In this document: positions 5,875 to 13,067 of the stretch, piece by piece
Position numbering within the stretch: position 1 is the stretch's first letter
Layout of the letters: each line of letters opens with the position of its first letter
Source: an uncultured Bacilli bacterium
Lineage (GTDB): Bacteria; Bacillota_I; Bacilli_A; RFN20; CAG-826
Length of the DNA stretch: 14,428 nucleotides
Direction of reading: 5' to 3'
NCBI GenBank assembly: GCA_944358755.1
Contig: CALVRY010000023.1
Location: 1-14,428, forward strand
Notes under the pieces: generated by a model
What the model saw: only the letters and a program-made list of their open reading frames with translations
What the model was told of the DNA's origin: nothing
Databases searched by the model: none
Translations under genes and position numbers: made by a program

Positions 5875-7701
5875 ATGCGAAAATTTTGGTCGATTTTACA
5901 AGTAATGATACAAGATTGTAAGTTTATTTACTTCTTTTACTTTTTTCTTACTTTTTTGTCGGTCTTATTCACAATCACTTCATCATATTTAAACAAAATT
6001 TTAATCGATATCTTGCAAGCTCAAGAAAATCTAGGCGGAATTGGCTCAACTATTCCAGATATTTCATATTTAGGAAACGATGTAAACATTTTGACAACGT
6101 TTTTTGTAGCAATTTTTGGTGGAATTGAATTCTTAAGTTCAAATATTTGGATGTTTGCAATTCTCATTGTTGGTTTTGCTCTTCTTGCAGCGATTAATGT
6201 TGTTATAAGAATGATTATGAGAAGCTCATTTATGAATAAAATGAGTAAAAATTTACAACTTCTTCTCTTTTCACATATTGAGCGCCTTCCATATTCAAAA
6301 ATTAAAGGTATGAAAAATGGCGATATCATTCAAACTTGTACAAGAGATGAAGATATTGTTAGAAGATTTTTCGGACCAGATGTTGCTTTGATCCTTTACA
6401 CTTTTGACATTGTTTTATTAAGTTTTGTCTTTTTATGTATAACTAACTGGATTATTGCTCTAGTTAGTATTTGCATTTTGCCACTTATGTTCATCTATTC
6501 TTTCTTCGTTATCAAAGAAGTTAGGAGAAGATATAGATTAACTGATGATAGTGAAGGAAATATGACCGATAAAATCGAAGAAAACCTAGCTAGTGTAAGA
6601 CTTGTAAAAGCTTTCAATAACGAGGCTCACGAAATTAAAAGTTTTGAACATTTTATCGAAGATTTTCGAATAAAATATCTTAATTGGAGAAAATTATCCG
6701 CCTTTTTCTTCTCAAGCAGCGATATCTTTGTTTTCTCTCAAATTGCTTTAACAACAATTGTTGGATTTGTTCTTTGTTTTAATGGACAAATTTCAGTTGG
6801 CACTCTTTTTGTCAGCTTCACTTTTGTTAATTTAATGGTTTGGCCAGTAAGAGACGTCGCAACTGTTTTATCAAATCTTGCTAGAGCAAAAGCAAGTTTA
6901 GATAGAATTTATCTTATTTTAAACGAACCACTTGAAGATACAGAAAGCGGTTTAACTCCTACTATTAGAGGAAATATTGTTTTTGATAATGTTTCATTTT
7001 TCTTTTGCGATTCTAATCAAGCTACAATTAGTAATGTTTCTTTCTCGGTTAAAGAAGGTCAAACAGTTGCAATCATGGGTAAAACTGGTTCAGGAAAATC
7101 CACACTTGCTTATTTATTAACTCGACTTTATGACTATACTAGTGGGAGCATTAAAGTTGATGGCGTTGAACTTAAAGATATTCAAAAAAGATATCTTAGA
7201 AAAAACGTTTCAATTGTTTTACAAGATCCATTTTTATTCTCTAAAACTATTAAAGATAATATTAAAATCGCAAATCAAGATGCTAAAGATAAAGATGTTA
7301 TGGTTGCAACTTCAATTAGTCAGATCCATCAAAGTATCATGCAATTTCCAAATGGATATGAAACTCCAGTTGGCGAAAAAGGCACTACTTTGAGTGGTGG
7401 GCAACTTCAAAGAGTTGCGATTGCTCGTACTTTATTAAGTAACGCACCTGTTTTAATTTTTGATGATTCTTTATCGGCCCTTGATACTGAAACTGACTAT
7501 AAAATTAGAAAAGCACTTAAAGAAGATGCTGGAAAAAGAACAACTTTTATTATTACGCACCGCATTGCAACTGCAAAAGATGCCGATTTAATCCTTGTTT
7601 TAGATAATGGGAAAATATCTGAAATGGGTAAACATAACGATCTTATTAAGAAGGAAGGTTTGTATAAAAGAATTTATGAAATACAAACTAAGATGATTTA
7701 A
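5875..7701 (+). CDS. Half-ABC exporter with degenerate catalytic site (BmrC/YheI, LmrC type)
   Basis: A 608-residue half-transporter: transmembrane domain about 1-345 and nucleotide-binding domain about 365-608. Walker A is G402KTGSGKST410, the Q-loop glutamine Q450, the signature LSGGQ 506-510, Walker B VLIFDD 526-531 and the H-loop H562. The residue after the Walker B aspartate is D531 (FDDSLSALD) where an active exporter has glutamate. This is the known mark of the non-catalytic half of heterodimeric exporters such as BmrC/BmrD, LmrCD and TM287/288. Its intact LSGGQ would complete the working ATP site on the partner. The partner gene starts 2 bases downstream. The heterodimer sits in the cytoplasmic membrane; members of this group export drugs or lipophilic compounds, but the substrate here cannot be told. 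The start ATG lacks a ribosome binding site; the next ATG at 5905 is no better. Confidence 0.93.
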   Translation: MRKFWSILQVMIQDCKFIYFFYFFLTFLSVLFTITSSYLNKILIDILQAQENLGGIGSTIPDISYLGNDVNILTTFFVAIFGGIEFLSSNIWMFAILIVGFALLAAINVVIRMIMRSSFMNKMSKNLQLLLFSHIERLPYSKIKGMKNGDIIQTCTRDEDIVRRFFGPDVALILYTFDIVLLSFVFLCITNWIIALVSICILPLMFIYSFFVIKEVRRRYRLTDDSEGNMTDKIEENLASVRLVKAFNNEAHEIKSFEHFIEDFRIKYLNWRKLSAFFFSSSDIFVFSQIALTTIVGFVLCFNGQISVGTLFVSFTFVNLMVWPVRDVATVLSNLARAKASLDRIYLILNEPLEDTESGLTPTIRGNIVFDNVSFFFCDSNQATISNVSFSVKEGQTVAIMGKTGSGKSTLAYLLTRLYDYTSGSIKVDGVELKDIQKRYLRKNVSIVLQDPFLFSKTIKDNIKIANQDAKDKDVMVATSISQIHQSIMQFPNGYETPVGEKGTTLSGGQLQRVAIARTLLSNAPVLIFDDSLSALDTETDYKIRKALKEDAGKRTTFIITHRIATAKDADLILVLDNGKISEMGKHNDLIKKEGLYKRIYEIQTKMI

Positions 7702-7703
7702 CT

Positions 7704-9641
7704 ATGGCAACACAAGCATTCAAAGAAGAAGAAATTAACTCTAAGTTTAGTCTCTCAGTATGGGCTAAAACTTTTAAATATGTCCTCTATAAATGGCCAT
7801 TTTTAATCTTGCTTTTTATAGGCATGATGTTTACGTCTTTTTACGATGCAAGTTTCATTCCTTCAATGAACGCGAGTTTAATTTCTTGCTTTGATTCTGG
7901 AAATATCGTGCTAAACTCAAATATTTTTGACGTAATCTTACAAGTTAAAATCTTAGGTATCGACTTCACTTTAACTTTCTTAAACTACATAATCTTCTAT
8001 ATAGTCATGATTCTTTTAAGAAGCGTTGCAGTATTCATCACTTTCTTTACAATGAACTATTTTGAAATGATAATCATGACTGGTTTAAGGCGAGATGCTT
8101 TTGGGAGAATTCAAGAACTAAGTTTTTCTTATTTTGACAAAACTCCAAGTGGATGGCTCATTGCTCGTCTTCAAAATGATGCAGCAAATATAGGTGATGT
8201 CTTATCCAATTCAGTTTTAAGAGTTTTCTGGATATTAAGTGAACTCGTTTTCACTCTCATTACAATGTTTAGTTATAGTTGGCTATTATCTTTAGTAATA
8301 CTCGCCACCACTCCACTTATATTCTTTATCGTTTTATTCTTCCAAAAATGGATTTTAAAACTTTCTCGTATTGCTCGTACGGCTTATAGTGATTTTGTTA
8401 GATGGCTTGCTGAATGTATTAGCGGAAATAAAACTATTAAATCGCTTGCAATCGAAGATACTATCTATCAAGAATGTAACGATATTTCGACTGATGTATG
8501 TAAAAAGCGTTTTAAAACAGGTAAAGTTAATGCTTTCTTCAACCCTTCAATTAATATTTTAGCTGCAATAACTACCGCAATAATTATTGTCGTTTTCCCT
8601 TTAATTAACATTTCTAATGAAACAACAAGTTCCATAGCGATGATGGTTCTTTTCCTAGGTTTTGTTGGCAGTATTTTTAATCCTATCGCTCAATTTGCTG
8701 AAATTTTTGCTGAACTTATTTCAACTCAAGCTAACGTTGAAAAATTATTCATGCTTATCGACACAAAACCTGAACTTGTTGATAAACCTGAAGTTATCGA
8801 AAAATACGGCGACTTATTCAACAACAAAACTGAAAATTTTGAAGAAATGAAAGGTGACATCTTAATCGATCACGTGTCTTTCTCTTATAAACAAGATCTT
8901 GAAGTTTTACACGATATGAACATTCACATCGCTCAAGGCACGAGCATCGCTATTGTTGGTGAAACCGGAAGTGGAAAATCCACTACTGTTAATTTGCTTT
9001 GTAGATTCTATGAACCAACTAAAGGTAGAATTTTGATTGATGGCGTAAATTATAAAGACCGCAGTGTTGGTTGGTTAAGAAGTAATATCGGATACGTTCA
9101 ACAAACTCCATTCATCTTTAAAGGCACAATCAAAGACAACATCAAATATGGAAAATTAAATGCAAGCGATGAAGAAGTTATTAAAGCCGCAAAAATTGTC
9201 GATTTACATAACTTTATCCTCTCTCTTCCTGAAGGATATAATACTTTCTTAAAAGACGGCGGAAACGAATTATCGCAAGGTCAAAAACAATTAATTTCAT
9301 TTGCTCGAGCAATAATTCGTAATCCAAAAATCTTAATCTTAGATGAAGCTACTTCTTCAATCGATACCGAAACTGAACACATCATTCAAAGTGCTATTTC
9401 AAAAGTTTTAAAAGGTAGAACAAGCATCATGATCGCTCACCGTTTATCAACAATTGTCGATTGTGATCGTATTTTAGTAATGAAAGATGGAAAAGTTATC
9501 GAAGATGGTAATCATAAAACACTAATGGAAAAACATGGTTATTACTACCAACTTTATATGAATCAATTTAAAGATTTAAACTTAGAAGAACAAATTAAAA
9601 CTTACGATAATCAAATTAAAGCCAAAAATATTAATATTTAG
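7704..9641 (+). CDS. Half-ABC exporter, catalytic partner (BmrD/YheH, LmrD type)
   Basis: A 645-residue half-transporter: N-terminal elbow (to ~28), membrane domain about 29-345, linker, then nucleotide-binding domain about 383-620. Walker A is G419ETGSGKST427, with Gln at 466-467 for the Q-loop. The signature is altered, LSQGQ 523-527 in place of LSGGQ. Walker B ILILDE 543-548 carries the catalytic E548, and the H-loop histidine is H579. This is the exact complement of the upstream protein: good Walker motifs with a weakened signature here, good signature with a degenerate Walker B there. One functional and one degenerate ATP site are therefore expected in the dimer. The gene starts 2 bases after the upstream stop with only a weak ribosome binding site, which suggests translational coupling. 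Its 3' end overlaps the convergent fhs gene by 11 bases, and no terminator is visible. Confidence 0.94.
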   Translation: MATQAFKEEEINSKFSLSVWAKTFKYVLYKWPFLILLFIGMMFTSFYDASFIPSMNASLISCFDSGNIVLNSNIFDVILQVKILGIDFTLTFLNYIIFYIVMILLRSVAVFITFFTMNYFEMIIMTGLRRDAFGRIQELSFSYFDKTPSGWLIARLQNDAANIGDVLSNSVLRVFWILSELVFTLITMFSYSWLLSLVILATTPLIFFIVLFFQKWILKLSRIARTAYSDFVRWLAECISGNKTIKSLAIEDTIYQECNDISTDVCKKRFKTGKVNAFFNPSINILAAITTAIIIVVFPLINISNETTSSIAMMVLFLGFVGSIFNPIAQFAEIFAELISTQANVEKLFMLIDTKPELVDKPEVIEKYGDLFNNKTENFEEMKGDILIDHVSFSYKQDLEVLHDMNIHIAQGTSIAIVGETGSGKSTTVNLLCRFYEPTKGRILIDGVNYKDRSVGWLRSNIGYVQQTPFIFKGTIKDNIKYGKLNASDEEVIKAAKIVDLHNFILSLPEGYNTFLKDGGNELSQGQKQLISFARAIIRNPKILILDEATSSIDTETEHIIQSAISKVLKGRTSIMIAHRLSTIVDCDRILVMKDGKVIEDGNHKTLMEKHGYYYQLYMNQFKDLNLEEQIKTYDNQIKAKNINI

Positions 9642-11262
9642 TTAGTGGCTCATCTTCCATTTTAACTGCAGCTGGAACTTTAGGTAATCCTGGCATTGTT
9701 AAAATGTTTCCACAATATACAACAATAAACCCTGCTCCATTAGAAATGGAAACATCTTTTACATGTAAATTAAAATTGCGTGGCGTATTTAAAAGTTTTG
9801 CATCATCTGAAAAACTAGATTGAGTTTTTGCAATACAAACTGGTAAATTTCCTTTGCCCATTTCTTCATAAAGTTTAATTTTTTGAAGAGCAATATCAGA
9901 AAATTCAACATCATCTGCTCGATAAATTTCTTTAGCGATTTTTCTAATTTTATCTTTAATTTGCAAGGTTATTGGATATAAAGGTTCGAAATTTGAACGT
10001 TTTGTTTCAAGAATTTCCATTACTTTACTTGCTAATTCTCGACTTCCATCTCCGCCTTTTAGATAGCCATCTAAGAAAGCGTATGGATAATAATTTTTGT
10101 TTAATAGTTCCATTAATTTTTTAACTTCATTTTCGGAATCATTCTTAAAATGATTAATCGCGACAACAATTGGAATATTGTATTTTCTTAAATTTTGATA
10201 ATGTTGTTCAAGATTTTTAAAGCCAATTTCTAAAGCTTCTAAATTTTCTTTATCGAGTTCTTCAAAACTTACTCCGCCATGAAGTTTAAGTGCCCTGATT
10301 GTTGCGACCAATACTGCTGCATTAGGTTTTAAATTTCCTATTCTTGATTTAATATCGAAGAATTTTTCAGCTCCTAAATCTGCAGCAAATCCAGCTTCAG
10401 TAACAACAATTGGTGAAAGTTTTAAAGCAAGACGAGTTGCAATTAAAGAACTACAGCCATGAGCAATATTTGCAAACGGTCCGCCATGAACAAACACGAG
10501 ATTATGTTCTTGAGTTTGAACAATATTTGGTTTTAAAGCATCTTTCATGAGCTTCATGATTGCTCTAGAAATTCTTAATTCTTTTAAATAAACAGGATTA
10601 TTATCGTAATTATAAGCAACAATTATGTTATTAATTCTATTTAAAAAGTCATTTTCATCTTTTGCTAAACATAAAATTGCCATAAGTTCGCTTGCGACAG
10701 TAATTTGAAAATGGTCTTTTCTTTTGATTCCGTTTTTATCACTTCCAAGTCCAATTTCAATTGTTCTTAATTCGCGATCATTCATATCAAGTGCTCTTTT
10801 CCAAACAACTTTATTTGGATCAATGTTTAGTTCGTTTCCTTGATAAATATGATTATCAATTACAGCACTAATTAAATTAATTGAGCTAGTTAAAGCATGC
10901 ATATCACCCGTAAAATGAAGATTTATATCTTCACTTGGTTCAATAGTTACTTTTCCTCCGCCAGTTGCCCCGCCTTTAAGACCAAAAACCGGACCCATAC
11001 TTGGTTCTCGTAAACATCCAATTGCTTTTTGTTCAATTTTAGCAAGGCCATCAATTAAAGAGATGGTTGTAGTTGTTTTTCCTTCTCCTGCCTTTGTTGG
11101 AGTTATTGCAGTAACTAAAATTAATTTTCCATCTTCGTTATTTTTTACGCTTTCATAGAGGGCGTTAAAATCCACTTTAGCCTTATAATTTCCATGTAAT
11201 TCAAGAAATTTCTCGTTAATCCCAAATTTTTTTGCTACTTTTTCAATTCGTTCTAATCTCAT
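9631..11262 (-). CDS. fhs: Formate-tetrahydrofolate ligase
   Basis: A 543-residue enzyme, near the usual ~556. It makes 10-formyl-tetrahydrofolate from formate, tetrahydrofolate and ATP in the cytoplasm, feeding purine synthesis and formylation of initiator tRNA. The ATP-binding loop is TPTKAGEGKTTTT (54-66). Conserved family blocks follow: REPSMGPVFGLKGGATGGG (85-103), EDINLHFTGD (111-120), VTEAGFAADLGAEKFFDIK, and the C-terminal TMPGLPKVPAA. No key block is missing. The ATG at 11262 has AGGGAGG 8 bases upstream, whereas the TTG two codons earlier is too close to that site, so I chose the ATG. It is the last visible gene of the miaB operon, starting 2 bases after the tcdA stop. Its stop lies inside the 3' end of the convergent exporter gene. 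Confidence 0.97.
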   Translation of the reverse strand: MRLERIEKVAKKFGINEKFLELHGNYKAKVDFNALYESVKNNEDGKLILVTAITPTKAGEGKTTTTISLIDGLAKIEQKAIGCLREPSMGPVFGLKGGATGGGKVTIEPSEDINLHFTGDMHALTSSINLISAVIDNHIYQGNELNIDPNKVVWKRALDMNDRELRTIEIGLGSDKNGIKRKDHFQITVASELMAILCLAKDENDFLNRINNIIVAYNYDNNPVYLKELRISRAIMKLMKDALKPNIVQTQEHNLVFVHGGPFANIAHGCSSLIATRLALKLSPIVVTEAGFAADLGAEKFFDIKSRIGNLKPNAAVLVATIRALKLHGGVSFEELDKENLEALEIGFKNLEQHYQNLRKYNIPIVVAINHFKNDSENEVKKLMELLNKNYYPYAFLDGYLKGGDGSRELASKVMEILETKRSNFEPLYPITLQIKDKIRKIAKEIYRADDVEFSDIALQKIKLYEEMGKGNLPVCIAKTQSSFSDDAKLLNTPRNFNLHVKDVSISNGAGFIVVYCGNILTMPGLPKVPAAVKMEDEPLTKY

Positions 11263-11264
11263 TT

Positions 11265-11951
11265 TCAAAGCCTCCCTAAAAGTTTTTCTAAAACAAAAGA
11301 TGCGATTGCTAGACCTGTTGCATTAGGCACAAATATCATTGAAGAAATCACTCTATCTTTAATAATAGGCTCTTCGCTAGAACAAGCAACATTAATCTTT
11401 TTAAGGTCAATATTTTCTTGTCTTAATAAATATCTGAATTTTCTAGCAAGTGGGTCGCCACTTGTTTTGTTTAAACTAGTTATAGAAATTTTTGTCGGAT
11501 TTAATCTATTTCCGGTGCCCATTGAGGAGATGTAATTGATGCTATGTTCAAGTGCAAATTTAGCAAGTAATACTTTTGCTTTTAAATCATCGATGCAATC
11601 GACAATAAAATCTACATTTTTAAAGACTTCAAAATTAAAGTTTTCATCGATAAAATCGCTAAAAGTTTCAATATTTAAATCATCTCTTAAAGCAAAAAGT
11701 TTCTCCTTTAAAGCTTCTACTTTAATCTTGCCTACATCTTTTAAATCATAAGCAATTTGTCTATTTAGATTCGAAATATCAACTTTATCACCATCAACTA
11801 AAATAAGATTTTTAACGCCACATCTTACAAAAGACATCGGGATGATGGAGCCAACTCCACCAAGCCCAATAATTACAATTTTAAAATGAGATAATTTACC
11901 AAAATCATCTTTTAAAAGTAATCTTGTTCTAGTATCAAAATCGTTATTCAT
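11265..11951 (-). CDS. tcdA: ThiF/E1-like tRNA threonylcarbamoyladenosine dehydratase
   Basis: A 228-residue E1-like enzyme. The Rossmann nucleotide loop is GLGGVGS (29-35), followed by LVDGD (51-55) and NLNRQ (61-65), whose Arg contacts ATP. VDCIDD (117-122) holds the aspartate expected near the adenylated substrate. GDPLARKFRYLLR (165-177) is typical of TcdA/YrvM rather than ThiF or MoeB, and there is no zinc CxxC pair. TcdA adenylates and cyclises the threonylcarbamoyl group on tRNA A37 (t6A to ct6A). It is somewhat shorter than the usual 250-270 residues. I chose the ATG at 11951, which has a weak GCGGA 6 bases upstream and overlaps the miaA stop by 8 bases. The TTG at 11975 has no ribosome binding site. 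It sits among other tRNA position-37 genes, which fits. Confidence 0.87.
   Translation of the reverse strand: MNNDFDTRTRLLLKDDFGKLSHFKIVIIGLGGVGSIIPMSFVRCGVKNLILVDGDKVDISNLNRQIAYDLKDVGKIKVEALKEKLFALRDDLNIETFSDFIDENFNFEVFKNVDFIVDCIDDLKAKVLLAKFALEHSINYISSMGTGNRLNPTKISITSLNKTSGDPLARKFRYLLRQENIDLKKINVACSSEEPIIKDRVISSMIFVPNATGLAIASFVLEKLLGRL
11271..11277 (-). promoter_or_regulatory. Strong ribosome binding site for fhs
   Basis: On the minus strand AGGGAGG ends 8 bases before the ATG at 11262. It lies inside the last codons of tcdA. It is among the strongest such sites in the window and suggests that fhs is translated independently of tcdA. Confidence 0.8.
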
Positions 11952-12774
11952 TGTTAATCCGCTCGATGTTATCAAATTGATGTTTAAAGAAAGTCATTTG
12001 CCTTTTTGCGTAATGATGTGTGTTATTTTTAATTAGTTTTTTAACTTCTTCAATGTCGTTTGAGAGCAAAAATTCTTTGTACCCAATTGCTTGAAGAGCT
12101 CTTAAAGAATGGTCATAGTTAGAAAATAAGAACTTTGCTTCTTCTTCTAACCCATTTTCAAACATTAAATCAACTCTGTCATCAATTCTTTCGTATAATT
12201 TTTCGCGATTAAAGTTAATTCCAATAAATTTAGTATTTTTATAAAGAAGGTTATTTTTTCCTCCCTTATTTAAATCAGTCTTGTTTACTTTGTGAGTTTC
12301 ATAAATATATAAAGCTCTTAATAAACGTTTACGGTTGTTTATCCCGATTTTCCTAGCATCACCCAAATCAATTTTAGTTAGTTCTTCGTATAATTTTTCA
12401 TTAGACAAATCGGCTAAATAGTCCTTTGGCATTGGATCTTCTTCCATAAATTTATAATCATAAAGCGCAGCCTTTAGATATAAACCTGTACCTCCAACCA
12501 TTACAATGTCTTTATCTTTAAACTTTTCTAATAATTCACGAGCATCTTTTTGATAACGACTTACGCTATATTCTTCAGTAATTGAAACATAATCATATAA
12601 AAAATATCGCCCACTACTAAGCTCTTCTTTTGAAGGCTTGGCTGTACCTTTATTAAGTTCTTTATAAACTTGAAATGCATCAAAATTTATAACTGGGGCG
12701 TTATATTTTTTTGATAATGTTTCAGCAAGATCGCTTTTCCCACTGCATGTAGGTCCTAAAATTGCATAAATCAT
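11944..12774 (-). CDS. miaA: tRNA dimethylallyltransferase
   Basis: A 276-residue enzyme that transfers the dimethylallyl group to N6 of A37 in tRNAs reading codons starting with U, producing i6A, the substrate of MiaB. The P-loop is GPTCSGKS (7-14). D32 in the FDAFQVY segment and GTAKPS (43-48) match the family active site. GGTGLYL (94-100), NNRKRLLRAL (146-155), AIGYKE (229-234) and YAKRQMTFFKHQ (255-266) follow in order. The protein is shorter than the usual ~300, mostly because of a trimmed middle region. Its ATG forms an ATGA overlap with the stop of the upstream ymcA-like gene and has no clear ribosome binding site, so it is probably translated by coupling. Confidence 0.95.
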   Translation of the reverse strand: MIYAILGPTCSGKSDLAETLSKKYNAPVINFDAFQVYKELNKGTAKPSKEELSSGRYFLYDYVSITEEYSVSRYQKDARELLEKFKDKDIVMVGGTGLYLKAALYDYKFMEEDPMPKDYLADLSNEKLYEELTKIDLGDARKIGINNRKRLLRALYIYETHKVNKTDLNKGGKNNLLYKNTKFIGINFNREKLYERIDDRVDLMFENGLEEEAKFLFSNYDHSLRALQAIGYKEFLLSNDIEEVKKLIKNNTHHYAKRQMTFFKHQFDNIERINNE

Positions 12775-13067
12775 AATTTTAATAAGTCATTAATTTCTTC
12801 TTTAAAATCTTCCACCTGCTCTTTTATTTCAAAAAAATTATATAAAAGCGGATCATTAGAAGAGTTAAGTTTTATGCGTCCATAAATCTTTTTTTCTTCA
12901 TTTTTTAAGCTTTGATAATTGCTTAAAATAATAATTTTATCCGAGTTTTGCAGGGTTTTTGAAATTTTTATTAGATTTTTCAATCTAAAATATTCTTGAA
13001 AAAGTGGTAAATTTAAATAATTATTTTTTAAATTATTTATGTCGTTTTTCACTTTTTCATCAATCAT
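12771..13067 (-). CDS. ymcA: YlbF/YmcA-like protein (RicA-type RNase Y adaptor)
   Basis: A 98-residue, almost entirely helical, Lys/Asn/Glu-rich protein. The pattern VKNDINNLKNNYLNLPLFQEYFRLK, an early helix followed by SDKIIILSNYQSLKNEEKKI, resembles the Com_YlbF family. Position supports YmcA: in Bacillus subtilis ymcA lies directly downstream of ymcB (miaB), as here. There YmcA/RicA works with YlbF/RicF and YaaT/RicT to direct RNase Y cleavage and affects competence and biofilm development. This copy is shorter than the ~143 residues in Bacillus and contains no cysteine, so it cannot ligate the Fe-S cluster described for the Bacillus complex. The ATG at 13067 has GGAGAG 7 bases upstream. 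It overlaps miaB by 8 bases and miaA by 4. Assignment rests on weak sequence similarity plus synteny. Confidence 0.72.
   Translation of the reverse strand: MIDEKVKNDINNLKNNYLNLPLFQEYFRLKNLIKISKTLQNSDKIIILSNYQSLKNEEKKIYGRIKLNSSNDPLLYNFFEIKEQVEDFKEEINDLLKL

Noticed and set aside
5684..5905. A 73-residue plus-strand ORF across the divergent region
   Set aside because: It runs antisense to the flippase start and into the exporter start in another frame, has no ribosome binding site and no recognisable protein features.
5875..7701. D531 in the first exporter half as an inactivating mutation or sequencing error
   Set aside because: Asp at this position with the DDSLSALD context is the normal state of the degenerate half in heterodimeric exporters, and the partner gene next door carries the complementary features.
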